Shown piece by piece: positions 7,813 to 15,825 of a DNA stretch of 15,825 nucleotides. The notes below the pieces were generated by a model, which worked only from the letters and a program-made list of their open reading frames with translations, searched no databases and was not told the origin of the DNA. Source of the DNA: Gymnopus androsaceus JB14 (taxonomy: Eukaryota; Basidiomycota; Agaricomycetes; Agaricales; Omphalotaceae); the NCBI GenBank assembly GCA_009733575.1, contig ML770057.1:1-15825 (forward strand). The letters are read 5' to 3'. Numbering within the stretch: position 1 is the first letter of the stretch; each line of letters starts with the position of its first letter. Position numbers and translations under genes: made by a program.

Positions 7813-8337
7813 TCCCATGCGTCCCAGACTCCAGAAATATCTCCGTACATGCACATTGCACAACCAGGAACCCTCCGAGCAATGCTAACGCGTTTAAGGG
7901 AGCCCGGCGCCGTACACAGGGTCCACGAGCGCGACCGATGATAACCAACCAATCGTCGAAGATCATCGAATTGGCAGGAGAAACGAAAGTTGGAGTGGAG
8001 AAGGAGCTGGATGAGCAGATTAGGTGGAAGAATATGTGCCCCGAGGAAGAAGAGATCCACGTTGAGTCTGAGAAACAATTTGGGGAGGTAGAGAAGGCTC
8101 AGAAGAAAGTTACAATCGCCACGCAGACGAAAGAGACTGAATTGAAGGTCTGAACGTCAGCTTTTTGATGAACGACAACATTTGGCGATGGAGGTTTGTT
8201 GGAACGTGGCTGGGATCCCTGCAAGCGAAAACCGATATTCGCTAGATATAATCGACTACGAATTAGAGATTTAAATTAAGAGACTCCAACATCGAACGCA
8301 CCTATTCGAAATGACATACCTAGGCCCTGGGAGCCTT
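7813..8337 (+). pseudogene. Relic of a coiled-coil protein gene (second part)
   Basis: Three stretches in different frames look coding. At 7813-7938 is a segment containing TPEISPYMHIAQPGTLRAML. At about 7965-8150 is a highly charged coiled-coil-like segment (VGVEKELDEQIRWKN; SEKQFGEVEKAQKKV). From 8152, one base out of frame, the same style continues (ERQLFDERQHLAMEVCWNV; NRYSLDIIDYELEI) to TAA at 8272-8274, beyond which the frame goes on (IKRLQHRTHLFEMTYLG) to TGA at 8338. The shift near 8150 and the stop at 8272 inside continuing helical sequence indicate decay. Introns are too short to explain them. Probably part of the same ancestral gene as 6407-7465, though this is not proven. Confidence 0.5.
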
Positions 8338-8588
8338 TGAGGATATCTCTTCATAGTCATATCGTTATCTCTGAAGCTGAGCCACGAACCAAGCTAATTC
8401 GTGCCAGAGGATGTCCACATCCCAGGGCCACGAGCGCTGATAATGCCAACTATAGAGGAGGAACCGAGTCTAAAGGCAATACTCTCCGTTCCAGTAATTC
8501 CTCACTTCCTCACTTCACCAATAATTTGTTCAACTCAACTTGCGTGAAATAAACTGGTAAGCGAGGCCGGATTCTGAGCGAGAACTAA
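8338..8588 (+). other. Ambiguous stretch between relic segments
   Basis: Two plus-strand frames stay open: one from 8337 to 8552 (serine- and asparagine-rich) and one containing PEDVHIPGPRALIMPTIEEE that ends about 8550. I cannot tell which, if either, was coding. It probably belongs to the decayed gene on both sides. Confidence 0.25.
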
Positions 8589-8972
8589 TTCATACATTCT
8601 ACTGCCGGACTGGGATTCCATGGGGTAAAGACAATGCGGGATCGTCCTAGGCAGCCAACTCGCAAGCCAGAATCGGGGATGACTCGATGACGATTTGAGC
8701 CTGTGGTTAGAGATGCCTTTGACGTCGAAGCGGAAGGAATTCGCAGTTGTATCAGTCGTACATCTGAGATGCAGTTGAATTTAGCGCTCGCAAACAATGC
8801 AGGCGCTTCAATCCAATTCTGAAATTCAGCTCAAATCACCACCACTCAACGCGATGACAGTCTAGTCTTGCAGATTTGGCTCGAAATAGGAGAACTATTT
8901 ACTAAAGCTAGCATTCAAGAATATAACAGATGGATGAAGGATGGTACGTTGTCAAGTCTTTTTTTTTTTTGA
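8589..8972 (+). pseudogene. Relic segment of a coding gene with two premature TGA stops
   Basis: One plus-strand frame from 8589 to a TGA at 8970-8972 is broken only by TGA at 8688-8690 and 8820-8822. Between them the peptide is well formed: RFEPVVRDAFDVEAEGIRSC, SRTSEMQLNLALANNAGASI, then LQIWLEIGELFTKASIQEYN and RWMKDG. Both stops would be arginine CGA with one change. The sequence then reaches a donor-like GTACGT (8944) and a run of 12 T (8959-8970); in another frame after the run the peptide is acidic (EDENEED). Minus-strand reading of 8797-8585 is open but looks like a shadow. Family not recognised. Confidence 0.45.
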
Positions 8973-9578
8973 GGACGAAAATGAAGAGGATTCTTAGCAT
9001 TACAACTACTACTGTATTACCAACCGGACCATGGCAACGTTCTCGAGACCCGCTCTAATCTCGAATATCCAACTCTCCCCAACTAATCCCGTACCAATAT
9101 CAGCGGCAGCAGATCCTCCAAGGCATACTACTCACTAACCAACCTGCTCTTATCCTCCAGGCATCGCCATCCTACTACTGCCTTAGCGTATCCCGCAATG
9201 CCTCGGGTTCTGGGTCTTCGTGTACCATCAGGTGCAAGTCTTGGCACATACTCGATGCACCTCTCTCCTGTGCACATCCCCATGCCAGCTTCAGAGGGCT
9301 CCTTCCTGCATCCTCCAACGTACTGTCCAAGGTCTCTAATCCCTTTCCTAATCCCCTTAAAACAACTATCCCCAAACATTGTTCCATCTGTGCACGTAAA
9401 CCTCCTGGCTTGACGCGTCTCACCATCTTGGCTTCTTGCGGGCATACATTGTTTCCTGTTTGACCGGCGCATTGAACATTGTGGGTGAGAAGGATATGGA
9501 GTGTGCAGGATGCCGAGGCAAGGTCGCAGATTTCAAGCTTGTATCCATCATGCGGATGAAGGTGGATCTGGGAAGTAG
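8973..9578 (-). other. Region with weak minus-strand coding signal
   Basis: No gene can be called with confidence. On the minus strand, one frame runs from about 9590 to TAG at 9175 with protein-like text (HPHDGYKLEICDLASASC; MVRRVKPGGLRAQMEQC; GRSPLKLAWGCAQER). A competing frame (9472-9128) is cysteine-containing (TCTDGTMFGDSCFKG). They exclude each other, and neither shows a domain I recognise. A fragment next to the truncated start of the RRM pseudogene would fit, but random open frames are possible. At 8973-9127 I see nothing except a 36-codon plus-strand frame starting at 9031. Confidence 0.25.
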
Positions 9579-11131
9579 CAGCAATGGTCGACGACTTCTA
9601 CCGCGAACGCTACATCTTCTAAACCGCAGGTCGAAGCCTTTGCCAACATGCTTTCTACGCCGGATGGCAGTCGTTCGCTTGCTTTTGAGCACGAATGAAT
9701 GGGACTTTATCAGCGACGGAGGAATTCGCCGCCTCCCAAGGCTAAGGGTGCTTCTAGTTCGACGGTCAATGTCGACAAACAAGAGGGTCGCGATGCTGTT
9801 GTTTTGAGGATTGATAATGTTCGTTGAGTATGTTCTTTTCTTTTTATGCTCTGGATGCTTACGACGATCTTTAGGACATTATTCCACCCAGGATCTCTGC
9901 CTGGCTGGACCAACCTGTCGTTTGCGTGCATGTTTCCTTGGATAGAAAGGGCAAACTATGCGTCATGCTTTTGTCGAGGTGGAGAACGAAATGATGGTCG
10001 GCGAGGAGAGGTAGTAGAGTTGATCAGACTTTGCAGGGGTAGTCTTGTTAATGGAAAGAGGGCTAGAGGCGTTATGGTTACGAGCTCACAGGGAGAGCTC
10101 ATGGATGCGGTACGCTCAGAATACCTGTTGATGACGTGCATTCAACTAAAATTGCTTCGTGTAGCTCTTTCCTTCGTGGCTTGGCTGTTTCAATGGCTCT
10201 AGACCTTCTCTCGCAGGAATAGATAACAACTGTATCATTATTGCTTTGGAGAGTGGAGTGATGACCGAGAGCGACGTTGCCTCTTTTCTATATCTCATTC
10301 GTTTGCCTGATGTAAGCATTCCATGCCTTCACAACTTCATTTTAGCTGATAATCCTTGTGTGTCGTAGGCCCATTTCTTTGCCTTCGCTGCCTTTCCACT
10401 CCCCTATCAGTATTTTGGCCAAACTCCCTGCTGATATCGATTCGAGAGTCTTCTGGACGAGCTCCCTTCGCAATCTGCTGTTCGATGCTGTGTTCAGTAA
10501 TGCCCTTTACTGCAATCTTATTCGATGCTGCTTGCTGACCATCCTCATGTTTAGCTACCGTTCAAGTCCTCGTTGCGCGCATTGAGCAAAGGAAGGATGA
10601 AAATGACGATGGAGCGTACCCACCCTGATCCCGCTAATACGTTAACTCGGTTGCGTTGGACTGTAAAGGTACGTTCCTCGTAAGCTTGTGGGCTAATTCT
10701 AATGCGTCTCGTATGCAGCCTTCACGTCGCAGCAAAAAGCTACAATCACCAGCTACTTCAACAAGGAACCTGCTCGTCCATCTTCCGCATCGGGATCCAG
10801 CTCAGATCACTCCAGCGCATCTAGTCATTCTGACAATGCTATCCCATTGCCGCGGACCTGGAAGACGAAAACAACGAGAATGACGCTGACGGTGATGTCT
10901 CTGAGTGATGACTCCCGTGCCTCCTCCGATTCCGAATTGCGTACACCCAGCAGTGCGACTGCTGCCAGCTAGCACCACGTCGTCCGCGTCTCCATCTGAC
11001 CATCCTGCTCCTGCTGCTTCAGCTCAAGATCATATGCTCGACGTCTTGCTTGAGAGTTTGGAGTCGAGGCACAGTTGGTCGAAGCTCTGGTCCAGCGCTT
11101 GTCGTTTCAGAATCAAAATCCGCCTCGTTGA
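9579..11131 (+). pseudogene. Decayed RNA-recognition-motif (RRM) protein gene
   Basis: A multi-exon plus-strand gene can be followed despite damage. Introns with clear donors and acceptors: 9828-9874, 10110-10164, 10312-10368, 10497-10554 and 10669-10718 (47-58 bp). The first part (SSKPQVEAFANMLSTPDGSR) leads to VVLRIDNV, an RNP2-like strand, then ISAWLDQPVVCVHVSLDRKG and RHAFVEVENEM, an RNP1-like strand: an RRM fold for RNA binding. Later exons read TESDVASFLYLIRLPD, FHSPISILAKLPADIDSRVF, VQVLVARIEQRKDENDD, FTSQQKATITSYFNKEPA, and an acidic/serine-rich tail ending about 11131. Lesions: TGA at 9696, TGA at 9825 next to the first donor, a shift near 9958, TAG at 10012 with a further shift, and shifts near 10380, 10620, 10850 and 11070. 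The start is not found; the 5' end may be truncated near 9579. I recall a similar single-RRM protein in many Agaricomycetes, but did not check this. Confidence 0.68.
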
Positions 11132-11779
11132 AATGGAACCAAGTTACAATGTACGCTGGATAAAAGTTACTATTACGGTTTTTCTTGCCCTTCTTTCCTC
11201 CTCCTGTGTTTGTGTCCTCCTGCTTTCGCTCGCTCTCGTTGATTGATTGTATGAAACAGACACTTTTTTTGTCACCTTTGGATTTCTTACCGTCTCTTGC
11301 ATTCTCCCGAGTCCTTTCCCTTCCGTGGACTGCATATGCATATGTTTTTTCTTGCTATTTTCGCTCTTGGATAACTATAATGGTGAATACGATTACCCTT
11401 CCTTCCCTCTACTACTTATGCTTCCTTCCCGACTTTTTTGCCTCATTGCAAACTCATCTGTTTCGCCCTTTTTTTCTTTTCCTTTTTACGCCATCATTGT
11501 TCACTCTTGACTTACTCACCAGATTTCCGATTCTCTCATTGCTATTGCTATAGGCTGCTATCATTATTTGCACTGTCTTTTGAAATAAAAATTATCATTC
11601 TCCTCTGTAATTGTGAGCATTGTTGATACTCAATAATCATGCATCAGTCTCGGAAGTACCATACATGCAATAAATTTGACTGGAAGAAACAACTTCTACA
11701 GTACATTATACATATACTACAAGCCTGTTATATGTCCAGCTTTCAACAGTGACATGCCCCACTTTTCAAAGCTTCCTCA
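11132..11779. other. Pyrimidine-rich non-coding stretch between convergent genes
   Basis: Long T/C tracts on the plus strand (11160-11560) open hydrophobic shadow frames but show no gene. It likely holds the old 3' UTR of the RRM pseudogene and the 3' UTR of the minus-strand NLR gene. AATAAA motifs on the plus strand lie at 11584-11589 and 11669-11674. A 12-bp palindrome CATATGCATATG is at 11333-11344. Confidence 0.4.
11584..11589 (+). terminator. Possible polyadenylation signal (AATAAA)
   Basis: A consensus hexamer about 450 bp downstream of the RRM pseudogene end, in an AT-rich context. A second copy is at 11669-11674. Fungal poly(A) signals are loose, so this is tentative. Confidence 0.3.
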
Positions 11780-14700
11780 TTATTCAAGTACATTTACATT
11801 CTTGGGAGATGGACTCCTTAATAACTCTTGGTGAATATCTCCCAGTCTCTTCAGACACCACACAGCCCATTGCTTATTTCCAATCTTCTCAAACTCAGTT
11901 TGGGCATTTGTGAACTTTTCTATGGCCTCAGAATATTCTGCTTGCTTGCAGTGAATATCTGCCAAGCCCTCAAGACAGTATGCAGCCCCTAGCCTATTCC
12001 CAATCTTCTCAAACTCAGATTTTGCATTTGTGAGATTTTCAATGGCCTGATGATATTCATTCTGCATGCGGTGGACATCTCCCAAACTTCGCAGACACTG
12101 TGCAGCCCCTAGCCTATCTCCAATCTTCTCAAACTCAGTTTGTGCATTTGTGAGCTTTTCTATGGCTTGAAGATATTCATTTTGCACGCAGTGGATATTT
12201 CCCAAACTCTTCAGACACTGTGCAGCCCCTAGCCTATTCCCAATCTTCTCAAACTCAGTTTGTGCATTTGTGAGCTTTTCCATGGCTTGAGGATCTTCAT
12301 TTTGCATGTAGTGGATCTCTCCCAAAATTTGCAGACACTGTGCAGCCCCTTGCCTATCCCCAATCTTCTCAAACTCAGTTTGTGCATTTGTGAGCTTTTC
12401 TATGGCCTGAGGATATTCAGCTTGCTTGCAGTGGATATCTCCCAAACTTCGCAGACACTGTGCAGCCCCTAGCCTATCTCCAATCTTCTCAAACTCAGTT
12501 TGTGCATTTGTGAGCTTTTCTATGGCTTGAAGATATTCATTTTGCACGCAGTGGATATCTCCCAAACTTTGCAGACACTGTGCAGCCCCTAGCCTATCCC
12601 CAATCTTCTCAAACTCAGTTTGTGCATTTGTGAGCTTTTCTATGGCTTGAGGATATTCATTTTGCATGCGGTGGATATCTCCCAAACTTCGCAGACACTG
12701 TGCAGCCCCTAGCCTATCCCCAATCTTCTCAAACTCAGTTTGTGCATTTGTGAGCTTTACTATGGCTTGAGGATATTTATTTTCCATGCAGTGGATATCT
12801 CCCAGACTTTCCAGACACTGTGCAGCCCCTAGCCTATTCCCAATCTTCTCAAACTCAGTTTGTGCATTTGTGAGCTTTTCTATGGCTTGAGGATATTCAT
12901 TTTGCATGCGGTGGATATCTCCCAAACTTCGCAGACACTGTGCAGCCCCTAGCCTATCCCCAATCTTCTCAAACTCAGTTTGTGCATTTGTGAGCTTTAC
13001 TATGGCTTGAGGATATTTATTTTCCATGCAGTGGATATCTCCCAGACTTTCCAGACACTGTGCAGCCCCTAGCCTATCCCCAATCTTCTCAAACTCAGTT
13101 TGTGCATTTGTGAGCTTTACTATGGCTTGAGGATATTTATTTTCCATGCAGTGGATATCTCCCAACCTTTGAAGACACTGTGTAGCCCCTAGCCTATCCC
13201 CAATCTTCTCAAACTCAGTTTGTGCATTTGTGAGCTTATCTATGGCCTGAGAGTATTGGGCTTGCAGGTAGTGAACTTGCCCCAGTTCCTGCTGGCATTT
13301 TGCCAGTGTCTTTATTTGCACTTTCTGATCATTTGGAACTATCTGCATATTTATTGTCTGTATTTCCAACATCTCTGATATTGCTTCCCTATAAAATCCT
13401 CCCAAGCGCATAATGTACACTTTCTTAAATCTTATTTCAATATGTTCTTGCTGCCCACCATCCCAGTTATGACTCAATGCCTTGTCAAGCATTAGCAAAA
13501 TCTGGGGGTAGAATTTAGTAAATTCAGCAAAGCAATAGATGGCTTTCAAATGTGCTTCCTGAGGAGCTATATCAATTTGCCTAGTGAAGATTGTTTGAAT
13601 GTTTGCACTATGTCCCTCAAGCAAATCCTGGGCTTCCACTCTGCTTTGAGGTAAATTGTGGAGCAGTTGGACATAGAAATTGCTGATTTGATCTAAATGA
13701 TGTTGTATAACTGGGTGTTTTATTTGCACATATTCTCGAATGGGTGATAACATTCTTAGTGATTTGGCCTCTTCAAAAATCAACCCTGAATCAATCATAT
13801 TTATTACAGTCATTTCAAGGTTATTTTCATAGTCTGGACAAATCTCGGACAGATTATTGGGCCAAACTGGCACTCCATTTGGTAAGTATGCTAGCAATGG
13901 AAGAATCTTCATGGAGGTAGCATCTCGATATTCCAGCATTTTCAATGAGAAATCAATTGAGGTATTCATATTTGTGAGTCGAGTGTCTTGATTCCCATTT
14001 CTCAGCATATCAGTCTTGTTGTTTTTCCAGTTCTTAATGAGAATATCCAATGCCAATCTCCTTGAAAGTTGAGCCATCAGGAGAACTGCTAGAGGCATGC
14101 AATCAAGTTCTTTTAATAGCATATCCAGCTCTTCAGACCCATTTGCATTCTTAGAAATTGAGAGAAAGGCCTCTCTGGCTGCTTCCAATGTAAGTGGTGG
14201 CAATCCAGATTTTCCACCAAGTTTATTCCACTCAATGTTCCCAGGTCCTTCAGCTCCTCTCATTGTTACAATGGTTGAGATTTTCCTCTGTCCACATATT
14301 TTTTCAATGAGATTCTGAACAGCATTTTGGTCTGTGGAAGAGTACCATGGGGTCTCAAAGTTATCCAACACAAGCAGTATTGGCTCCTGAGATGACTGTA
14401 GATATGCTTCCAAGATTCCATATCCATTTTTTCCCTCAGGAGTGGATAACTCCATGACCTGCAGCAGTCCTTGAATGAGGGAAGGAGCATCTGGCATCAT
14501 CTCACAAGGAACAAAGTATATCTTCTCTTGGAACTTTTCCCTTACTATTGCATGTTCCATAATATGCAGTGCCAAGGAGGTCTTTCCCATCCCTCCAGCA
14601 CCCATGATAGCCAAATGGACATGGTCTCCCTGGCATAACTTATCAACACCATCAGTTACCAGCTCATCTCTGCCAGTAAAAACCCCAGGTGCCATAGGTG

Positions 14701-15534
14701 TAGCTAACTTGATGCTCCTGTGTGGTAAGAGTAATTATTTAAATGATCAAGATGGGGGATTTTACATACTCATAAGTAATTGTTGCATTCTGGAAAGTAA
14801 ATTTTAATCAACTTGTAAATTTGAAATATAGGCATGAACTATACCTGTCTTGTATCTGTCCCAGCTAGTATCAGATGTAGAACTTCAAGAGATACATGAA
14901 GCTGTATGACCATAAGTAAGAGTCAGTGGATGCCAGAGAGATAGGGGATACATACATTCAGTGAGGTAACAAATCTATCACTTTTTTCTTTGAATCCTGC
15001 AAGAACTTTTCCATCACGTTCAGCATGCCAGAAGGCTTTGAGTGTGGGACGTTGTGCAAGTTTCTCCAAGGTTTGCAGAATATCCTCAAGATCACTATAA
15101 TTTCTTTAATTTAGTATCATCAACATTTGAATGTTAAACAATATTTACTGCTGGAACTCCTTAACATGTCTATACAACTCATCATTCATTGGTTTACCAC
15201 CACTTGTAGATACAATTCCATTCAGAATTTGAAGGAGACGGGTTGTAGATTGACCAAAATCTGTGATGTCTTCTTTATTTTCCCCCTTTTTCTGAACAGA
15301 TTTTAGTGTAGATCCTCAGTGTATCATGGAATAAACTACCTCTACAATCTCCACTATCGCTTTGATTATCTCAGCAGTCTTTGAAAGCGGAGTAATTTTT
15401 GCTGCCTCTGCGATGTTGGAAAGCATACCGAGACCCTGCTTGAGGTGACTCAAGTTGACACCTGATGGGATATCGCCGTCCTTGCGAGTAGCCTTGCCCG
15501 AGAGAGATTTAAACTTGTCCATGAGCTTCGACAT
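11780..15534 (-). CDS. NLR-like STAND protein: helical N-domain, NB-ARC/NACHT-like NTPase, 12 TPR repeats (1163 aa, 6 exons)
   Basis: Model: exons 15534-15340, 15291-15149, 15094-14956, 14901-14845, 14789-14770 and 14717-11780; introns 48, 54, 54, 55 and 52 bp, all GT-AG, phases consistent, 3492 nt. The ATG at 15534 is chosen because splicing joins it to the NTPase exon; the inner ATG at 14695 would lose the first 192 residues. Residues 1-about 190: helical domain, probably HeLo/MLKL-like, likely effector. NTPase: P-loop GAGGMGKTSL with Lys230, Walker B-like LLVLDNFETPW (Asp303), TMRG (336-339) and MPLA (392-395, the GLPLA-like motif). From 659 to 1138: twelve 40-residue TPR units, a probable ligand-binding surface. 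By family analogy it would act as a cytosolic switch: ligand binding, nucleotide-dependent oligomerisation, then a defence or incompatibility response. Ligand and outcome are unknown. No lesion was found, unlike the related gene at 4802-5755. Confidence 0.85.
11858..13297 (-). repeat. Tandem array of twelve 120-bp units encoding TPR repeats
   Basis: The sequence caatcttctcaaactcag recurs at exactly 120-bp spacing from 11881 to 13201 with only scattered changes and no length change over 1440 bp. Each unit encodes one 40-residue TPR-like helix pair with a constant block LTNAQTEFEKIG and a more variable first helix. A partial 13th unit follows at the C-terminus. The internal 240-bp blocks 12601-12840 and 12841-13080 differ at a single base (12838 versus 13078). 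Near-identity points to recent duplication or gene conversion. Confidence 0.92.
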
Positions 15535-15825
15535 TGCTGGAAATTGGTACTGGTGGTTGACACGTAGACACTGATTATGGGTGTTTCGGTTCGAAAGCTA
15601 GCACGCCCCAGCCACGCTGATAATGGGCGTCTTTAGGGCATCAATGGCCCTTGAATTAGCACGTGCTCTCTTTCTCCACGATGTGCTCCCAACCTTGATC
15701 TATCCACATCCCCTTCTCAATGCATGACCGCTCACTGATACGCGAAGATCTTAAAACACGAAACTCTTCGCTCAAACAAGGCATTCTCGACACGAAACAA
15801 AACAGTGGAGGTTAGGATTTGTAAT
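15535..15825. promoter_or_regulatory. Upstream region of the intact NLR-like gene
   Basis: No coding frame was noted. It should contain the minus-strand promoter and 5' UTR of the gene starting at 15534. No convincing TATA box, operator or repeat was seen. Confidence 0.35.

Noticed and set aside
7619..8078. Two minus-strand frames of 115 and 137 codons
   Set aside because: They overlap each other and lie opposite charged coiled-coil-like plus-strand coding sequence, so they are probably shadows.
9846..10202. 118-codon plus-strand ORF as an independent gene
   Set aside because: It mixes intron sequence (to 9874), out-of-frame RRM sequence and true RRM sequence only from about 10008; it is a by-product of the pseudogene.
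11185..11626. Plus-strand frames of 62-122 codons rich in F, L and S, like membrane proteins
   Set aside because: They arise from long pyrimidine tracts and overlap one another in different frames, with no conserved pattern; likely 3' UTR sequence.
11858..13297. Regular 120-bp repeats that could suggest a CRISPR-like or satellite array
   Set aside because: The repeats are in frame within one ORF and encode TPR units; there are no unique spacers, and the host is eukaryotic.

Overview
The window looks like nuclear DNA of a mushroom-forming basidiomycete (Agaricomycetes). This is inferred from short introns (about 47-69 bp), a fungal Ty3/gypsy-type Gag, and NLR-like (STAND) genes with many small 5' exons before one long NB/TPR exon. 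No search was run; identifications rest on motifs and recall of families.

Region 1 (1-4801, minus strand) is the 5' part of an LTR retrotransposon: a 5' LTR (about 4228-4801), then a 1304-codon gag ORF (4200-286). The start of pol is unclear and lies at or beyond the left edge. The LTR carries a TATA box. About 29-34 nt downstream is an 11-nt sequence exactly complementary to the 11 nt just after the LTR, the hallmark of Tf1/sushi-type self-priming.

Region 2 (4802-5755, minus) holds the first exons of an NLR-type gene. Its open fifth exon is cut at the LTR boundary, so the retrotransposon interrupts this gene in the same orientation. The gene also lacks an AG at one splice acceptor.

Region 3 (5756-11779) has no intact gene that I can support. 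After an intergenic stretch with three perfect inverted repeats come plus-strand gene relics. One set (6407-8972) resembles a helical or coiled-coil protein of unknown function. The next (9579-11131) is a recognisable but broken RNA-recognition-motif (RRM) protein gene with several frameshifts and stops. Many premature stops are TGA in positions where CGA would restore the frame. A pyrimidine-rich tail with two AATAAA motifs follows.

Region 4 (11780-15534, minus) is an apparently intact six-exon NLR-like gene (predicted 1163 aa): N-terminal helical domain, NB-ARC/NACHT-like NTPase, and 12 near-identical 40-residue TPR units. The units are encoded by a 120-bp tandem array without indels, including a 240-bp duplication differing at one base. 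The remaining 291 bp would hold its promoter.

Overall this looks like a fast-evolving NLR locus: one full receptor gene, one broken by a transposon, and decaying genes between them.
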